Notes: generated by a model not told the origin, from the letters alone. Positions 31,136-41,068 are shown, counted from the first letter of the stretch. The stretch is 64,000 nt of DNA from Candidatus Enterococcus moelleringii (GCF_017377575.1 NZ_JAFREM010000017.1:19801-83800), one strand, 5' to 3'. Program-made: numbers and translations.

Positions 31136-31681
31136 ATGCGCGCATTGCTTTCGATTGATTATACCAACGATTTTGTTGCTACCGACGGGAAATTAACCAC
31201 CGGAGAAGCCGGACAGGCGATTGAACCCGAAATAGTCGCTTTAACGAAAAACTATTTTGACCATGGTGATTTTGTCGTCTTTGCTATTGATGGACATGAT
31301 CCCACTGATCAATACCATCCAGAAAACAAACTATTTCCGCCTCACAATGTGATCGGCACAGAAGGCCGGGCATTGTATGGTTCATTGGCTGATTTCTATC
31401 AGGCCAATCAGCAGGAAAAAAATGTTTACTGGATTGATAAGCGTCATTATTCAGCCTTTAGCGGAACCGATTTGGACATCCGCTTGCGTGAGCGGGGGAT
31501 TACCGAATTGTGCTTAACGGGTGTATGTACCGACATTTGTGTGCTGCATACAGCGGTGGATGCCTATAATTTAGGTTATAAAATCGTGGTTCCAGAAAAG
31601 GCGGTCGCAAGCTTTGATCCAGTTGGCCACGAATGGGCCTTAGCCCATTTTAAAAATACCTTAGGAGCAACACTTATTTAA
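31136..31681 (+). CDS. pncA: nicotinamidase
   Basis: This 181-residue cysteine hydrolase has the catalytic Asp in SIDYTNDF, a metal-binding DGHDP-type motif (IDGHDPTDQYHPE) and the nucleophile in LTGVCTDICVLHTA. It deamidates nicotinamide to nicotinate for NAD salvage. The niacin transporter gene near the right end (62434) serves the same pathway. A terminator follows. Confidence 0.9.
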   Translation: MRALLSIDYTNDFVATDGKLTTGEAGQAIEPEIVALTKNYFDHGDFVVFAIDGHDPTDQYHPENKLFPPHNVIGTEGRALYGSLADFYQANQQEKNVYWIDKRHYSAFSGTDLDIRLRERGITELCLTGVCTDICVLHTAVDAYNLGYKIVVPEKAVASFDPVGHEWALAHFKNTLGATLI

Positions 31682-31696
31682 ATGAATGAACTGACG

Positions 31697-31738
31697 GCGG
31701 TCAAAAGAGTGATAACAAGCTCTTTTGACTGCTTTTTT
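31697..31738 (+). terminator. terminator after pncA
   Basis: A 13-bp stem (31697-31709 with 31720-31732) with Ts closes the nudF-pncA transcript. Confidence 0.85.
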
Positions 31739-31815
31739 AGTGCCTCCTCTTAATTTGCATAAACTCACATCAAGGCTTATAGTGGAAAAGAATTTATTAT
31801 GGAGATGAATTAAAC

Positions 31816-32199
31816 ATGTTGGACTATTTAATCATTGCTTTATTTGCCTTTGCCGGTGGTTCACTGCGCTATTGGATTGGTATCTTTCTTCCTAAAATCG
31901 GCGGGTTTCCAATCGGCACATTGGCGGCTAATTTAATTGGCTGTTTTATCTTCAGCTGGCTAGTGAAGCATATTTTGAGTGATAGGGACGTCTCGGGAAG
32001 ATTGATTTTAGGATTGGGTATCGGCTTTTGCGGCGCACTAACCACCTTTTCTTCTTTTGCCTTGGATACAATGCAGCTGATGCAAGCTGGACAATGGGGA
32101 CTGGCCTTTTTGTATTTATTGCTGTCATTTGCAGGCGGCTTAGCCATGACTTATTTTGGTGAAGCAATTTATCACAAAGGGGTGCAAGCAGACCTATGA
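31816..32199 (+). CDS. crcB: fluoride channel CrcB/Fluc, copy 1
   Basis: This 127-residue membrane protein has four helices and the Fluc signatures GGSLRYWIG, GTLAANLIGCF and GFCGALTTFSSFALD. Fluc channels form dual-topology or paired dimers that expel fluoride. It overlaps by 4 bases the second copy, so the two probably form a heterodimer. No fluoride riboswitch pattern was seen in the short upstream region. Confidence 0.92.
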   Translation: MLDYLIIALFAFAGGSLRYWIGIFLPKIGGFPIGTLAANLIGCFIFSWLVKHILSDRDVSGRLILGLGIGFCGALTTFSSFALDTMQLMQAGQWGLAFLYLLLSFAGGLAMTYFGEAIYHKGVQADL

Positions 32200-32555
32200 T
32201 AAATACACTGTTAGTTGGAAGCGGAGCGGCTTTGGGAGCGATGCTGCGCTTTACTTTGAATAATTATTTTGAATCTCAAACCAAACGCTTGCCGCGAGCT
32301 ACCTTTTTTATCAATTTGACTGGGAGTTTCTTATTGGGAATTTTCTTCGGCATCCACATGTCCTCGTCTATGTATCTGTTCTTAGGTACCGGCGTGATGG
32401 GGGGCTACACCACTTTTTCTACCTTCAATTTTGAAGTATTCGTTTTGTGGAAAAATGATCGCCAGATGTTCTATCGTTATTTGATTGGTTCCTATGGATT
32501 AGGATTGCTGTGCAGTTTTTTTGGTTTGATGATAGGGAGTTATTTAGGAAGATAA
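32196..32555 (+). CDS. crcB: fluoride channel CrcB/Fluc, copy 2
   Basis: This 119-residue four-helix protein carries GSGAALGAMLRFTLN, FINLTGSFLLG and GVMGGYTTFSTFNFE. It is the partner of the copy it overlaps; paired Fluc genes usually encode subunits inserted with opposite topology. Confidence 0.92.
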   Translation: MINTLLVGSGAALGAMLRFTLNNYFESQTKRLPRATFFINLTGSFLLGIFFGIHMSSSMYLFLGTGVMGGYTTFSTFNFEVFVLWKNDRQMFYRYLIGSYGLGLLCSFFGLMIGSYLGR

Positions 32556-32556
32556 A

Positions 32557-32597
32557 AAACAGCACTTGAACCAAAACATCCGGTTCAAGTGCTGTTT
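32557..32597. terminator. bidirectional terminator
   Basis: A perfect 16-bp stem (32557-32572 with 32582-32597) lies between the fluoride channel genes and the convergent universal stress gene. Confidence 0.9.
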
Positions 32598-32606
32598 GCG
32601 TATCAT

Positions 32607-33080
32607 TTAATCTTTGTCGTCGTCAGGCAGCTGATTATTTAGGTCCGTACGTACAATTAATACATCGCAGCTGGCGTTGCGAATCACGTATTCAGAAACT
32701 GATCCGATAAACAAACGTTCCACCGCGTTAAGTCCGGTTGCACCTAACATAATTAGATCGATATCGTGCTCCTCTGGAATTTGAGTTGCGATCATTAATT
32801 TTGGTGCACCGTACTCGATTACCTTAGAAATCTTTTGACAGCCTGCATTCTTTGCGTAGCTCTCGTAATCGTTCAAGGTTTGTTTCGCCATTTCAGTTGC
32901 TTGTTCTGCTAAGACATTGTCAAAGGATGAAACCGTTTGAAAAGCACGGGTATCAATAACATGAGCCAATAGCAATTCTGCGTTATTTCTCTTTGCGACA
33001 TTGACGGCTTTTTGGAAGGCAAGCTCTGCTTCGTTTGAACCATCGACAGCGGTCATGATTTTTGTATATTGTTGTTCCAT
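32607..33080 (-). CDS. universal stress protein, UspA family
   Basis: This 157-residue protein has the Usp fold: KIMTAVDGSNEAELAFQKAV at the N terminus and the ATP-binding GATGLNAVERLFIGSVSEYV near the C terminus. It probably binds ATP and acts in stress survival. It lies 57 bases after the small membrane protein gene and may be transcribed with it. Confidence 0.9.
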   Translation of the reverse strand: MEQQYTKIMTAVDGSNEAELAFQKAVNVAKRNNAELLLAHVIDTRAFQTVSSFDNVLAEQATEMAKQTLNDYESYAKNAGCQKISKVIEYGAPKLMIATQIPEEHDIDLIMLGATGLNAVERLFIGSVSEYVIRNASCDVLIVRTDLNNQLPDDDKD

Positions 33081-33137
33081 TTTTCTCAGCTCCTTTTCTA
33101 CTTATATTTTAAAACATTTTGGCGTAAAATCATATAC

Positions 33138-33419
33138 TTAAGATGATTTCGTTTTCTGAGCCAGTTGAATACTGAATAAGGCCGCAAATAAAATGACGAC
33201 AATAATGTAGACCATTGAAGGGGTAGAGTGGTTTATGATGGCAATAAAGAAGCCGACAATTCCTAAAGCGGCATAAAGAAGTCCGTAATGGCGCAGAAAA
33301 TTTTTATTGGCGGGTGTTTTAGCTAATAAGGCTAAAAGTCCATCCGATTTTTGAATAAGATAATAGCTGCAAAATAATAGCAAAATCGCCATCAGCACCA
33401 TCAATATGCGAATCATCAT
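33138..33419 (-). CDS. small membrane protein (three helices)
   Basis: This 93-residue protein (from the ATG at 33419, chosen because AGGAGG lies just before it) has three hydrophobic segments and few charged residues (MMIRILMVLMAILLLFCSYY, LYAALGIVGFFIAII, VYIIVVILFAALFSI). No family name can be given. It begins 18 bases after the 3' end of the 6S RNA and precedes the universal stress gene. Confidence 0.75.
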   Translation of the reverse strand: MMIRILMVLMAILLLFCSYYLIQKSDGLLALLAKTPANKNFLRHYGLLYAALGIVGFFIAIINHSTPSMVYIIVVILFAALFSIQLAQKTKSS

Positions 33420-33436
33420 TTTTCCTCCTAAATACA

Positions 33437-33678
33437 ATAAAAAGCAATTTGCAGATGCAAATTGCTTTCATTCCAAAAGAATGGAAAACTCCGTCGATGC
33501 CGTTATTTACCCGATAGTATTGATCCCGCAAATTCAAGCAGGTGGGTTCCATGGTCTAAGCCTCGAACTACCAAATGAAAAGGCCTGTTACCAGCTTTGA
33601 CACAAGACAGATCCCAATATATCAATAAAAATGTTCGGTCAACACTGAAATGGGCAACGCGCACATCACAGAATTTTC
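33437..33678 (-). ncRNA. ssrS: 6S RNA
   Basis: The segment on the minus strand from about 33678 to 33437 has no good open frame but has its own promoter and ends in a perfect terminator (12-bp stem 33441-33452 with 33457-33468, then Ts). The 5' end (GAAAATTCTGTGATGT) can pair with sequence before the terminator (GCATCGACGGAGTTTTC), giving the long closing stem expected for 6S RNA. The location next to rarA matches what is known for Firmicutes. 6S RNA binds RNA polymerase in stationary phase. Exact ends are estimates. Confidence 0.7.
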
Positions 33679-33684
33679 AATTCA

Positions 33685-33713
33685 ATCATAGCATAGTCAA
33701 ACGTAAGACGCAA
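33685..33713 (-). promoter_or_regulatory. promoter of the 6S RNA gene
   Basis: On the minus strand -35 TTGCGT (33708-33713) and -10 TATGAT (33685-33690) are exactly 17 bases apart. Confidence 0.7.
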
Positions 33714-33813
33714 TCAATCAAATTGATAAATCAGAAATTTGATGTTTTTCAATGCGTCTAACTTTATGCTCTTATTGTAGCGATAACTAGTGAAGATGTC
33801 AAAGTAATTGTTC

Positions 33814-35091
33814 CTATTTTTTCTTTTTCCATTCCTGAATCCGGTGATATTGCTGTCCCAGCGCTTGTTCATATTTCCCTGTAGCTTTGGGTTCATAATA
33901 GTGAGCATTTTTAAGCTTATCAGGCAAATACTGTTGATCCACCCAAGCATTGTCGAAGCTGTGGGGATATTGATAGTCGATGCCGCGACCTAAATCCTTG
34001 GCCCCTTTGTAATGACTGTCCCGCAAGTGATCAGGAACATCGCCGGCTTTACCGGCCCGAATATCGGTAATCGCCGCATCCAGTGCTACGTAGGCGGAAT
34101 TGGATTTAGGCGACAGGCATAGATCAACTACCGCGTTGGCTAAAGGAATCCGGGCTTCCGGAAAGCCTAGTTTTTCAGCAGCCTGCACCGCTTGCACGGT
34201 TCTGGCAGCTGCCGGCGGATTCGCTAAACCAATATCTTCGTAACCCATTACCATCAAACGGCGGCAAATAATCGGCAAGTCGCCAGCTTCAACTAATCGG
34301 CCTAAATAATGCAAAGCCGCATCTACGTCACTGCCGCGGACTGATTTCTGGAATGCCGAGATAACATCGTAATGAGCGTCGCCATCTTTGTCGTGGGTCA
34401 ATGCTTTCCGCTGCACACACTCCTCGATAATCGACAAGGTGAGATGGATTTTTCCTTCGTCATTTTCTGGTGTAGACTTAGTTGCCAACTCCAAGCCATT
34501 TAAGGCACTGCGCAAATCGCCATTTGTCGCTTGGGACAAGAAGCGCAATGCTTCTTCGTCTAAGTCAACTGGATAAGTTCCCAGTCCTCGTTCTTCATCC
34601 TTTAAGGCAAAATTTACTGCAATTTGGATATCTTCTTCCGTTAAAGGCTTCACTTCAAATATTTGTGTTCGGCTGCGAATCGCCGGGTTAATAGTAATAT
34701 AAGGATTTTCTGTGGTGGCACCGATCATAATGATCCGCCCGCTTTCCAAGTGGGGCAGCAGGAAATCCTGTTTGGTTTTATCCAGACGATGGACTTCATC
34801 CAACAGCAAAATGACCGTCCCGCTCATTTTGGCTTCTTCGGCGACAATTTGCAAATCCTTCTTGGTATCCGTTGCGGCATTCAGCATGCGAAAGGCGTAA
34901 TTCGTAGAACCGGCAATCGCGCTGGCGATACTGGTTTTTCCAGTTCCTGGTGGTCCGTACAAGATCATGGAAGACAGCATCCGGGCCTCCACCATTCGGC
35001 GGATAATTTTCCCGGGACCAACCAGCTGTCGCTGACCGACAACTTCATCTAAATTTCGGGGGCGCATGCGATACGCTAATGGTTGCTGCAT
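33814..35091 (-). CDS. rarA: replication-associated recombination protein RarA (MgsA)
   Basis: This 425-residue AAA+ ATPase begins MQQPLAYRMRPRNLDEVVGQ and has Walker A GPPGTGKTSIA, Walker B ILLLDEVHRLD, sensor 1 GATTENP and the C-terminal tetramerisation domain (GYEDIGLANP, HLRDSHYKGAKDLG). It acts at stalled replication forks. The ATG at 35091 has AAGGAGGG before it; a longer frame upstream is not supported. The 6S RNA gene follows it downstream. Confidence 0.93.
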   Translation of the reverse strand: MQQPLAYRMRPRNLDEVVGQRQLVGPGKIIRRMVEARMLSSMILYGPPGTGKTSIASAIAGSTNYAFRMLNAATDTKKDLQIVAEEAKMSGTVILLLDEVHRLDKTKQDFLLPHLESGRIIMIGATTENPYITINPAIRSRTQIFEVKPLTEEDIQIAVNFALKDEERGLGTYPVDLDEEALRFLSQATNGDLRSALNGLELATKSTPENDEGKIHLTLSIIEECVQRKALTHDKDGDAHYDVISAFQKSVRGSDVDAALHYLGRLVEAGDLPIICRRLMVMGYEDIGLANPPAAARTVQAVQAAEKLGFPEARIPLANAVVDLCLSPKSNSAYVALDAAITDIRAGKAGDVPDHLRDSHYKGAKDLGRGIDYQYPHSFDNAWVDQQYLPDKLKNAHYYEPKATGKYEQALGQQYHRIQEWKKKK

Positions 35092-35262
35092 GGTTTCCCT
35101 CCTTATATAGTAGTCAAATTTTTGAAAAATCAGTAAACGAAACATTCGTAATTGGGAATGTATGTTCTATTATACCATTTTTTTCTAATAAATTATAGGA
35201 AACTGAAAGGGTGAACGTGGTATCTACCCTTATTATTGTGTATGATGTAAGAGGTGAAATAA

Positions 35263-35886
35263 ATGGAAAAAACGATCAAATATTTTAATACTCATTCAAC
35301 AGAAGAAGTGGCGGAATATCTGTTAGGAATGTACGTGGAGCATGAAACACCTCACGGGAAATTAGGCGGCTATATTGTCGACTGCGAAGCCTATTTAGGA
35401 CCTGATGACGAGGCTGCGCACAGCTACGGAATGCGAGATACTCCGCGTGTGCGAGCGATGTACCAAGAACCAGGGACGATTTACTTATACACGATGCACA
35501 CTCACTTGATTTTGAATATGATCACACAACCAAAAGGGATTCCCCAAGGAGTAATGATCCGTGGGTTAGAACCAGCCGAAGGCATACCGGAAATGATCCG
35601 CAATCGCGGCGGTCAAACAGGTGCTGCCATTAGCGATGGACCTGGTAAATTGGTTCAAGCAATGGGAATCGGCAAGGAACTATATGGAGAATCAATTTTT
35701 ACCAGCACCTTGCATCTCGTTCCGGAAAAACGCCGCTATCCAAAAGAAATAGAACGCCTGCCGCGAATCGGAATTCCCAACAAAGGAATCTGGACCGATC
35801 TGCCTTTGCGCTTTACCGTTAAGGGCAACCCTTATTTAACCAAACAACGAAAAAATCAAATTGATCCAGCAAATGGCTGGCGCTAA
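35263..35886 (+). CDS. 3-methyladenine DNA glycosylase (MPG/AAG family)
   Basis: This 207-residue protein matches the AAG fold: VDCEAYLGPDDEAAHSYGM with the catalytic Glu, TPRVRAMYQEPGTIYLYT and DGPGKLVQAMGI. It excises alkylated purines. It is the first gene of a plus-strand run reaching to dtd. Confidence 0.9.
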   Translation: MEKTIKYFNTHSTEEVAEYLLGMYVEHETPHGKLGGYIVDCEAYLGPDDEAAHSYGMRDTPRVRAMYQEPGTIYLYTMHTHLILNMITQPKGIPQGVMIRGLEPAEGIPEMIRNRGGQTGAAISDGPGKLVQAMGIGKELYGESIFTSTLHLVPEKRRYPKEIERLPRIGIPNKGIWTDLPLRFTVKGNPYLTKQRKNQIDPANGWR

Positions 35887-35918
35887 TTGAACTATAAAAA
35901 ACGAACGGAGCAACAAAA

Positions 35919-36395
35919 ATGGCCAAAGAAACAATGATTAGTTACTTAGATGCCTACCTAGGCAAAAAGATTCCAGAGTACGAATTGAATTTAGATTGGG
36001 ACACGCGCAATCGCACCTTTGAAGTGGCTTTCCGCTTGTATGCTGAAAACAAGCAGCAAATCGAACTGGACGATGTAGATGGAGTAGCTTCTGAAGAAGA
36101 AATTATCGAATTTGAAGACGCGATTCTCTTATACGATCCTGAAAAATCAACCATTGATCCCGAAGAATACTTGGCAGTCATTCCTTATGAAGGAAAAAAA
36201 GGAATGAAAAAAACTCAGCTTACTGCAGTGGTCGATTATTTACGAGAAGTAATCGAAGAAGGCCAAAGTGATTTGTTGGACTTTTTAGCTGACGACAGTG
36301 AAGATGCTGTATTTGAATTAACTTGGTCAGAAGAAGAATTCCAAAAACATAGTAAGACAAGTGACGAAACTTATTTGCCTTATCCTAAATTTTAA
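35919..36395 (+). CDS. DUF3013 family protein
   Basis: This 158-residue acidic protein has no membrane segment. It corresponds to the DUF3013 family of Lactobacillales, which is commonly found just upstream of prmA as here. The tail is rich in Asp/Glu. Function is unknown. Confidence 0.8.
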   Translation: MAKETMISYLDAYLGKKIPEYELNLDWDTRNRTFEVAFRLYAENKQQIELDDVDGVASEEEIIEFEDAILLYDPEKSTIDPEEYLAVIPYEGKKGMKKTQLTAVVDYLREVIEEGQSDLLDFLADDSEDAVFELTWSEEEFQKHSKTSDETYLPYPKF

Positions 36396-36418
36396 TTTGT
36401 TAATCAAGGAGGAACACC

Positions 36419-37366
36419 ATGAAGTGGAATGAAGTAAAAGTAGCGACGGCCAGTGAAGCAGTTGAAGCTGTCTCTAATATTTTAATGGAGGCTGGTGCAA
36501 CAGGCGTCGCGATTGAAGATGCATTGGATATCGCTTTTTATAAAGAAGATCAATATGGCGAATTGCTTGATCGGGAGACCTTTACGCAATTAGAGGAAGG
36601 CGCTGAAGTCAGTGCTTATTTCCCCGAAACTATCTTTTTACCGGAGATTTTACCTTTTATTACCGACAGTATTACTCAGCTGCCAGAATTTAGTTTAGCC
36701 ATTGGTAAAAATGAAATCACCGTCAGTGAAGTGGAAGAAAGCGACTGGGCGACGGCTTGGAAAAAATATTACCATCCAGTACGAGTAACTCGCTATTTAA
36801 CGATTGTACCAAGCTGGGAAAAATACGAAGCTCAATCAATGGAAGAAAAAATTATCACTCTAGATCCAGGCATGGCTTTTGGCACTGGTACTCATCCTAC
36901 TACCAACTTGACTTTGCAAGCTTTGGAAACCGTCATTCGCGGCGGCGAAACGGTCTTGGATGTCGGTACTGGTTCCGGCGTATTAAGTATTGCCTGCTCG
37001 TTAATGGGCGCTAAAGAAATTTACGCTTATGATTTAGACGAAGTAGCGGTTCGTTCGGCACAAGAAAATGTCGATATGAATGAAGGTACTGAAAATATTA
37101 CCGTAGCAGCCAATAATTTGTTGAACGGTGTTGAAAAGTCCGTAGATATTATTGTAGCCAACATTTTGGCGGATATTATCAAGCTGATGATTCCTGATGC
37201 TTGGCGTTTACTGAAGTCAGACGGCACCTTTATTATTTCTGGCATCATTGAAGATAAAAAAGACATGATCCTAGAAGAGTTGTACAGCCAAGGTTTTGAA
37301 GTGGATCGGATTTTCCAACAAAAAGACTGGTATGCCATGATCTTGAAGAAACCTGAGGAAGACTAA
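36419..37366 (+). CDS. prmA: ribosomal protein L11 methyltransferase
   Basis: This 315-residue protein has the PrmA N-terminal substrate domain and a C-terminal SAM methyltransferase with DPGMAFGTGTHPTT, VLDVGTGSGVLSIA and VANILADII. It trimethylates ribosomal protein L11. It is followed one base later by rsmE, the standard pair. Confidence 0.94.
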   Translation: MKWNEVKVATASEAVEAVSNILMEAGATGVAIEDALDIAFYKEDQYGELLDRETFTQLEEGAEVSAYFPETIFLPEILPFITDSITQLPEFSLAIGKNEITVSEVEESDWATAWKKYYHPVRVTRYLTIVPSWEKYEAQSMEEKIITLDPGMAFGTGTHPTTNLTLQALETVIRGGETVLDVGTGSGVLSIACSLMGAKEIYAYDLDEVAVRSAQENVDMNEGTENITVAANNLLNGVEKSVDIIVANILADIIKLMIPDAWRLLKSDGTFIISGIIEDKKDMILEELYSQGFEVDRIFQQKDWYAMILKKPEED

Positions 37367-37367
37367 T

Positions 37368-38117
37368 ATGCAGCGCTATTTTATCAATGAAGCTTATCAA
37401 CCCACTGTCCAATTGACCGGCGAGCCCCATCACCACATGATGCGGGTAATGCGGATGTCGGCAGGGGATGCAGTATTCTTAGTGTTTAACGACCAAACAG
37501 CAGTTAAAGCGGAGATCACGGCGATCGATTCCGAAAGTGTTCAACTAAAAGAACTGGAAAAAGAAACCTTCTCCCGTGAATTGCCTGTAGCTATCACCTT
37601 AGCCAGCGGCTTTCCTAAAGGAGAAAAGCTGGAGCTGATCGCCCAAAAAGCCACAGAACTAGGTGCTCACCAGTTTATCGCTTTTCCGGCTGAGACCTCG
37701 GTGGTGAAATGGGATCATAAAAAGCAGCAGAAAAAACAGCAGCGCTTGAACAAAATCATTCAAGAAGCGGCAGAACAGTCCCATCGACAGTTTTTGCCGC
37801 AGCTGGAGTTTTTAGCCAACGAAGCTGAACTGGTGAAGACCTTTGAGGAATATGATGAAGTTTTAATTGCTTATGAAGAATCGGCTAAGCAAGGTGAGCA
37901 AGCGCAACTAGTTCAGACGCTGAAAAATTTAAAAACAGGCAGCAAATTACTGGTTATCTTTGGACCAGAAGGCGGCTTTTCTGTTAAGGAAGTCGAAGCT
38001 TTTCAACAAGCAGGTGCCAAATTATGCGGCTTAGGTCCGCGTATTTTGCGAACAGAAACAGCGCCACTTTATGTCATGAGCGCGGCCGGCTTTTATTACG
38101 ATTTACTTAATGATTGA
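37368..38117 (+). CDS. rsmE: 16S rRNA m3U1498 methyltransferase
   Basis: This 249-residue SPOUT methyltransferase contains HHHMMRVMRM near the N terminus, QKATELGAHQFIAF and the knot motifs VIFGPEGGFSVKEVEAF and LGPRILRTETAPL. It methylates U1498 in helix 44. It starts one base after prmA. Confidence 0.94.
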   Translation: MQRYFINEAYQPTVQLTGEPHHHMMRVMRMSAGDAVFLVFNDQTAVKAEITAIDSESVQLKELEKETFSRELPVAITLASGFPKGEKLELIAQKATELGAHQFIAFPAETSVVKWDHKKQQKKQQRLNKIIQEAAEQSHRQFLPQLEFLANEAELVKTFEEYDEVLIAYEESAKQGEQAQLVQTLKNLKTGSKLLVIFGPEGGFSVKEVEAFQQAGAKLCGLGPRILRTETAPLYVMSAAGFYYDLLND

Positions 38118-38146
38118 TTGAAAAGCCTTCAGCAACTCTGTATAAT
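38118..38146 (+). promoter_or_regulatory. promoter of rel
   Basis: TTGAAA (38118-38123) and TATAAT (38141-38146) are 17 bases apart, close to consensus, about 78 bases before the rel start. Confidence 0.75.
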
Positions 38147-38223
38147 AGAAACAATTATTTAAAAATAACTAGGAAAAGTGCCAGACACAAGAAAAAATAC
38201 GTCCCTTTTAAGGAGGATGTCTA

Positions 38224-40437
38224 ATGGCAAAAGATATAGAATTAACAGGACCCGATGTGATTGAGCTGGTTTCCGGCTACATGAGCGAGGAGCATACCGC
38301 CTTTGTAAAAAAGGCCTACGAATATGCTTTCGAAGCTCATAAAGAACAAATTCGGAAATCTGGCGAGCCCTACATTATCCATCCAATTCAAGTAGCAGGA
38401 ATCTTAGCGGATTTACATATGGATCCTCACACCGTGGCGACGGGTTTTTTACACGACGTGGTGGAGGACACCGAAGTAACACTAGCTGATCTGCAGGAAG
38501 AATTTGGCTCAGATGTCGCTTCGTTAGTCGATGGTGTTACCAAATTAGGGAAAATTAAATACAAGTCCCATGAAGAACAGTTAGCAGAAAATCACCGGAA
38601 AATGCTATTGGCGATGGCCCAAGATTTGCGGGTAATCATGGTAAAACTAGCCGATAGACTGCATAATATGCGAACGTTGCGCTATTTACGAGACGACAAG
38701 CAACGTCGAATTGCCCGAGAAACTTTAGAGATTTATGCGCCTTTAGCAGATCGCTTAGGGATGAGCCGGATCAAATGGGAGCTGGAAGATACTGCTCTGC
38801 GCTATTTGAATCCGAAGCAATATTACCGCATCGTTCATTTGATGCAAAGCAAGCGGGAAGAACGGGAAGCTTACGTCAAAGAAACCGTCGAAGAAATCAA
38901 AGAAGCCACCCAGGAGTTAGACATTATCGGCGATATTTATGGCCGGCCGAAGCATATCTATTCCATCTACCGTAAAATGCGAGATCAGAAGAAGCAATTT
39001 GATGAAATTTATGACTTGTTAGCCATTCGCGTAATTGTTGATTCAATTAAGGACTGTTACGCCGTATTAGGAGCCATTCATACCAAATGGAAACCAATGC
39101 CAGGACGTTTCAAGGATTACATTGCGATGCCGAAAGCCAACATGTATCAGTCATTGCACACCACCATTATTGGACCAAGCGGCAATCCAGTCGAAGTGCA
39201 GATTCGTACCCACGAAATGCATCAAATCGCTGAATTCGGGGTTGCGGCTCACTGGGCCTACAAAGAAGGCAAAACTGAGAAATTGGATGCTGAAGCTGAC
39301 AGTAAGCAGCTGGACTGGTTCCGGGAAATTTTGGAGCTGCAGGATGAAAGCTACGATGCTTCTGAATTTATGGAAAGCGTGAAAGGCGACATTTTCAGCG
39401 ACAAGGTTTACGTATTCACGCCAAAAGGTGATGTAACCGAGCTTCCAAAAGGTTCAGGTCCATTAGATTTTGCCTTCAGTATTCATACCGATGTCGGCAA
39501 CAAAACTACCGGTGCCAAAGTAAACGGCAAAATGGTGCAATTAGACTATAAGCTGAAAAACGGCGATATTATTGAAATCATGACTTCACCGAATTCCTTC
39601 GGTCCAAGTCGCGACTGGCTGAGTATGGTAAAAACCAGCAAAGCCCGCAATAAGATCAAACGCTTCTTTAAGACTCAGGATCGCGACGAAAATATCGCGA
39701 AAGGGCACGAAGCCGTGGTCAAGTGCTTGAACGATATGGGCTTTACACCAAAAGAAGTTTTAACCAAGGATAAATTGCAGAAAACCTTAGACAAATTAAA
39801 CTTCCACAGTGAAGATGATTTGTATGCATCAATTGGCTTCGGGGAATTAAGTGCACTGACCTTCTCTAACCGTTTGACGGAAAAAGAACGCCGCGAACAA
39901 ATGAAGCAGAAGAAACAAGATGCGGTTGATGAATTAGTTAACCAGCCGCAGAAGAAAGAAGCAGAGAAAATCAAGATTCGTCATGAAGGCGGCATTGTGA
40001 TTCAAGGGATTGACAATCTGCTGATTCGGATCAGTCATTGCTGTAACCCGGTGCCGGGGGATCAAATCGTTGGTTACATCACCAAAGGCCGGGGAGTTTC
40101 AATTCACCGAAGTGATTGCCCAAATATTACTAATCAAAAGAGTATTCAAGAACGCCTGATCGAAGTCGAATGGGAAGATACCTCCAATATCAGCCAGGAT
40201 TATAATGCGGACTTGGAAATTTACGGCTTTAATCGTGATGGCCTGTTAAATGATGTGTTGAATATTGTCAGCGGCATGACCAAGCAATTGGTCAGCGTCG
40301 AAGCCAAGCCGACTAAGGATAAAATGGCGATGATTCGCTTAACGATCAAGATTCAAAATCTAAGCCATTTATATTCGATTGTTGATAAGATCAAATCGGT
40401 CCCAGATGTTTACAGTGTCAAACGGACCAAAGGATAG
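38224..40437 (+). CDS. rel: bifunctional (p)ppGpp synthetase/hydrolase Rel
   Basis: This 737-residue protein has the complete Rel order: an HD hydrolase domain (FLHDVVEDT, His-Asp near 77-78), a synthetase domain ([28 protein letters not shown]), a TGS domain ([24 protein letters not shown]) and a C-terminal ACT domain. An intact HD motif means that it probably both makes and degrades the alarmone. The dtd gene follows after ten bases. Confidence 0.94.
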   Translation: MAKDIELTGPDVIELVSGYMSEEHTAFVKKAYEYAFEAHKEQIRKSGEPYIIHPIQVAGILADLHMDPHTVATGFLHDVVEDTEVTLADLQEEFGSDVASLVDGVTKLGKIKYKSHEEQLAENHRKMLLAMAQDLRVIMVKLADRLHNMRTLRYLRDDKQRRIARETLEIYAPLADRLGMSRIKWELEDTALRYLNPKQYYRIVHLMQSKREEREAYVKETVEEIKEATQELDIIGDIYGRPKHIYSIYRKMRDQKKQFDEIYDLLAIRVIVDSIKDCYAVLGAIHTKWKPMPGRFKDYIAMPKANMYQSLHTTIIGPSGNPVEVQIRTHEMHQIAEFGVAAHWAYKEGKTEKLDAEADSKQLDWFREILELQDESYDASEFMESVKGDIFSDKVYVFTPKGDVTELPKGSGPLDFAFSIHTDVGNKTTGAKVNGKMVQLDYKLKNGDIIEIMTSPNSFGPSRDWLSMVKTSKARNKIKRFFKTQDRDENIAKGHEAVVKCLNDMGFTPKEVLTKDKLQKTLDKLNFHSEDDLYASIGFGELSALTFSNRLTEKERREQMKQKKQDAVDELVNQPQKKEAEKIKIRHEGGIVIQGIDNLLIRISHCCNPVPGDQIVGYITKGRGVSIHRSDCPNITNQKSIQERLIEVEWEDTSNISQDYNADLEIYGFNRDGLLNDVLNIVSGMTKQLVSVEAKPTKDKMAMIRLTIKIQNLSHLYSIVDKIKSVPDVYSVKRTKG

Positions 40438-40447
40438 GAGACCAAAC

Positions 40448-40894
40448 ATGCGAGCAGTGATTCAGCGAGTAAGTCAAGCATCGGTAACAATTGATGAACA
40501 GGTTATAGGCAAAATCGATAAAGGCTATATGATTCTGTTGGGCATTCATGAAGAAGACACCCAAGAGGATGCTGATTATTTGATTCGTAAAATTCCTTTG
40601 CTGCGGATATTTGAAGATGCCGATGGCAAGATGAATCAAAACATTCAAGACGTCGGAGGCAGTATTCTAAGTGTCTCGCAATTTACTTTGTATGCAGACA
40701 CCAAAAAAGGCAACCGCCCCAGCTTCATTAAAGCTGCCCGGCCAGAAACAGCGATTCCGCTGTACGAGTACTTTAACGAAGGGCTCCGCCAACAAGGTTT
40801 AGTAGTAGAAACCGGCGAGTTCGGCGGCGATATGGATGTAGCCCTAGTCAATGACGGGCCAGTAACGATTATTTTTGATACGAGAGACAAGTAG
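40448..40894 (+). CDS. dtd: D-aminoacyl-tRNA deacylase
   Basis: This 148-residue protein starts [16 protein letters not shown] and has both active-site signatures, [10 protein letters not shown] and [12 protein letters not shown]. It removes D-amino acids from tRNA. The start at 40448 has GGATAGGAG upstream; it is commonly linked to rel. Confidence 0.94.
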   Translation: MRAVIQRVSQASVTIDEQVIGKIDKGYMILLGIHEEDTQEDADYLIRKIPLLRIFEDADGKMNQNIQDVGGSILSVSQFTLYADTKKGNRPSFIKAARPETAIPLYEYFNEGLRQQGLVVETGEFGGDMDVALVNDGPVTIIFDTRDK

Positions 40895-40902
40895 AATCTT
40901 TG

Positions 40903-40938
40903 AGGAGCACAACAGAGTGCTCCTTAAAGGTTTTTTGT
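40903..40938 (+). terminator. terminator after dtd
   Basis: AGGAGCAC (40903-40910) pairs with GTGCTCCT (40917-40924), with a T-run a few bases later. Confidence 0.75.
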
Positions 40939-41032
40939 TTATGCTCACGGAGTGTGCGCAAAAGTTGAAGCTTATTGAAAATTAAGCGAATCTATTCATC
41001 TATTCAAGGATAATCAGCTGACAATTAATCCT

Positions 41033-41068
41033 AGACCCGAACTTTCTCCAAGGTTTCGGGTCTTTTTT
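41033..41068 (+). terminator. second terminator-like hairpin before fumC
   Basis: AGACCCGAA (41033-41041) pairs with TTCGGGTCT (41055-41063) and is followed by six Ts. It lies about 130 bases after the dtd terminator and 67 bases before fumC, so it could end a small RNA or act as an attenuator. Confidence 0.7.

Noticed and set aside
31682..31815. Possible fluoride riboswitch before the crcB pair
   Set aside because: Only about 75 bases remain after the terminator and no fluoride-aptamer pattern was seen.
33714..33950. Minus-strand open frame of 78 codons between rarA and 6S RNA
   Set aside because: It overlaps the end of rarA in another frame and lacks a ribosome binding site; its end runs into the 6S promoter.
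34663..35052. Plus-strand open frame of 129 codons inside rarA
   Set aside because: Fully antisense to a conserved gene.
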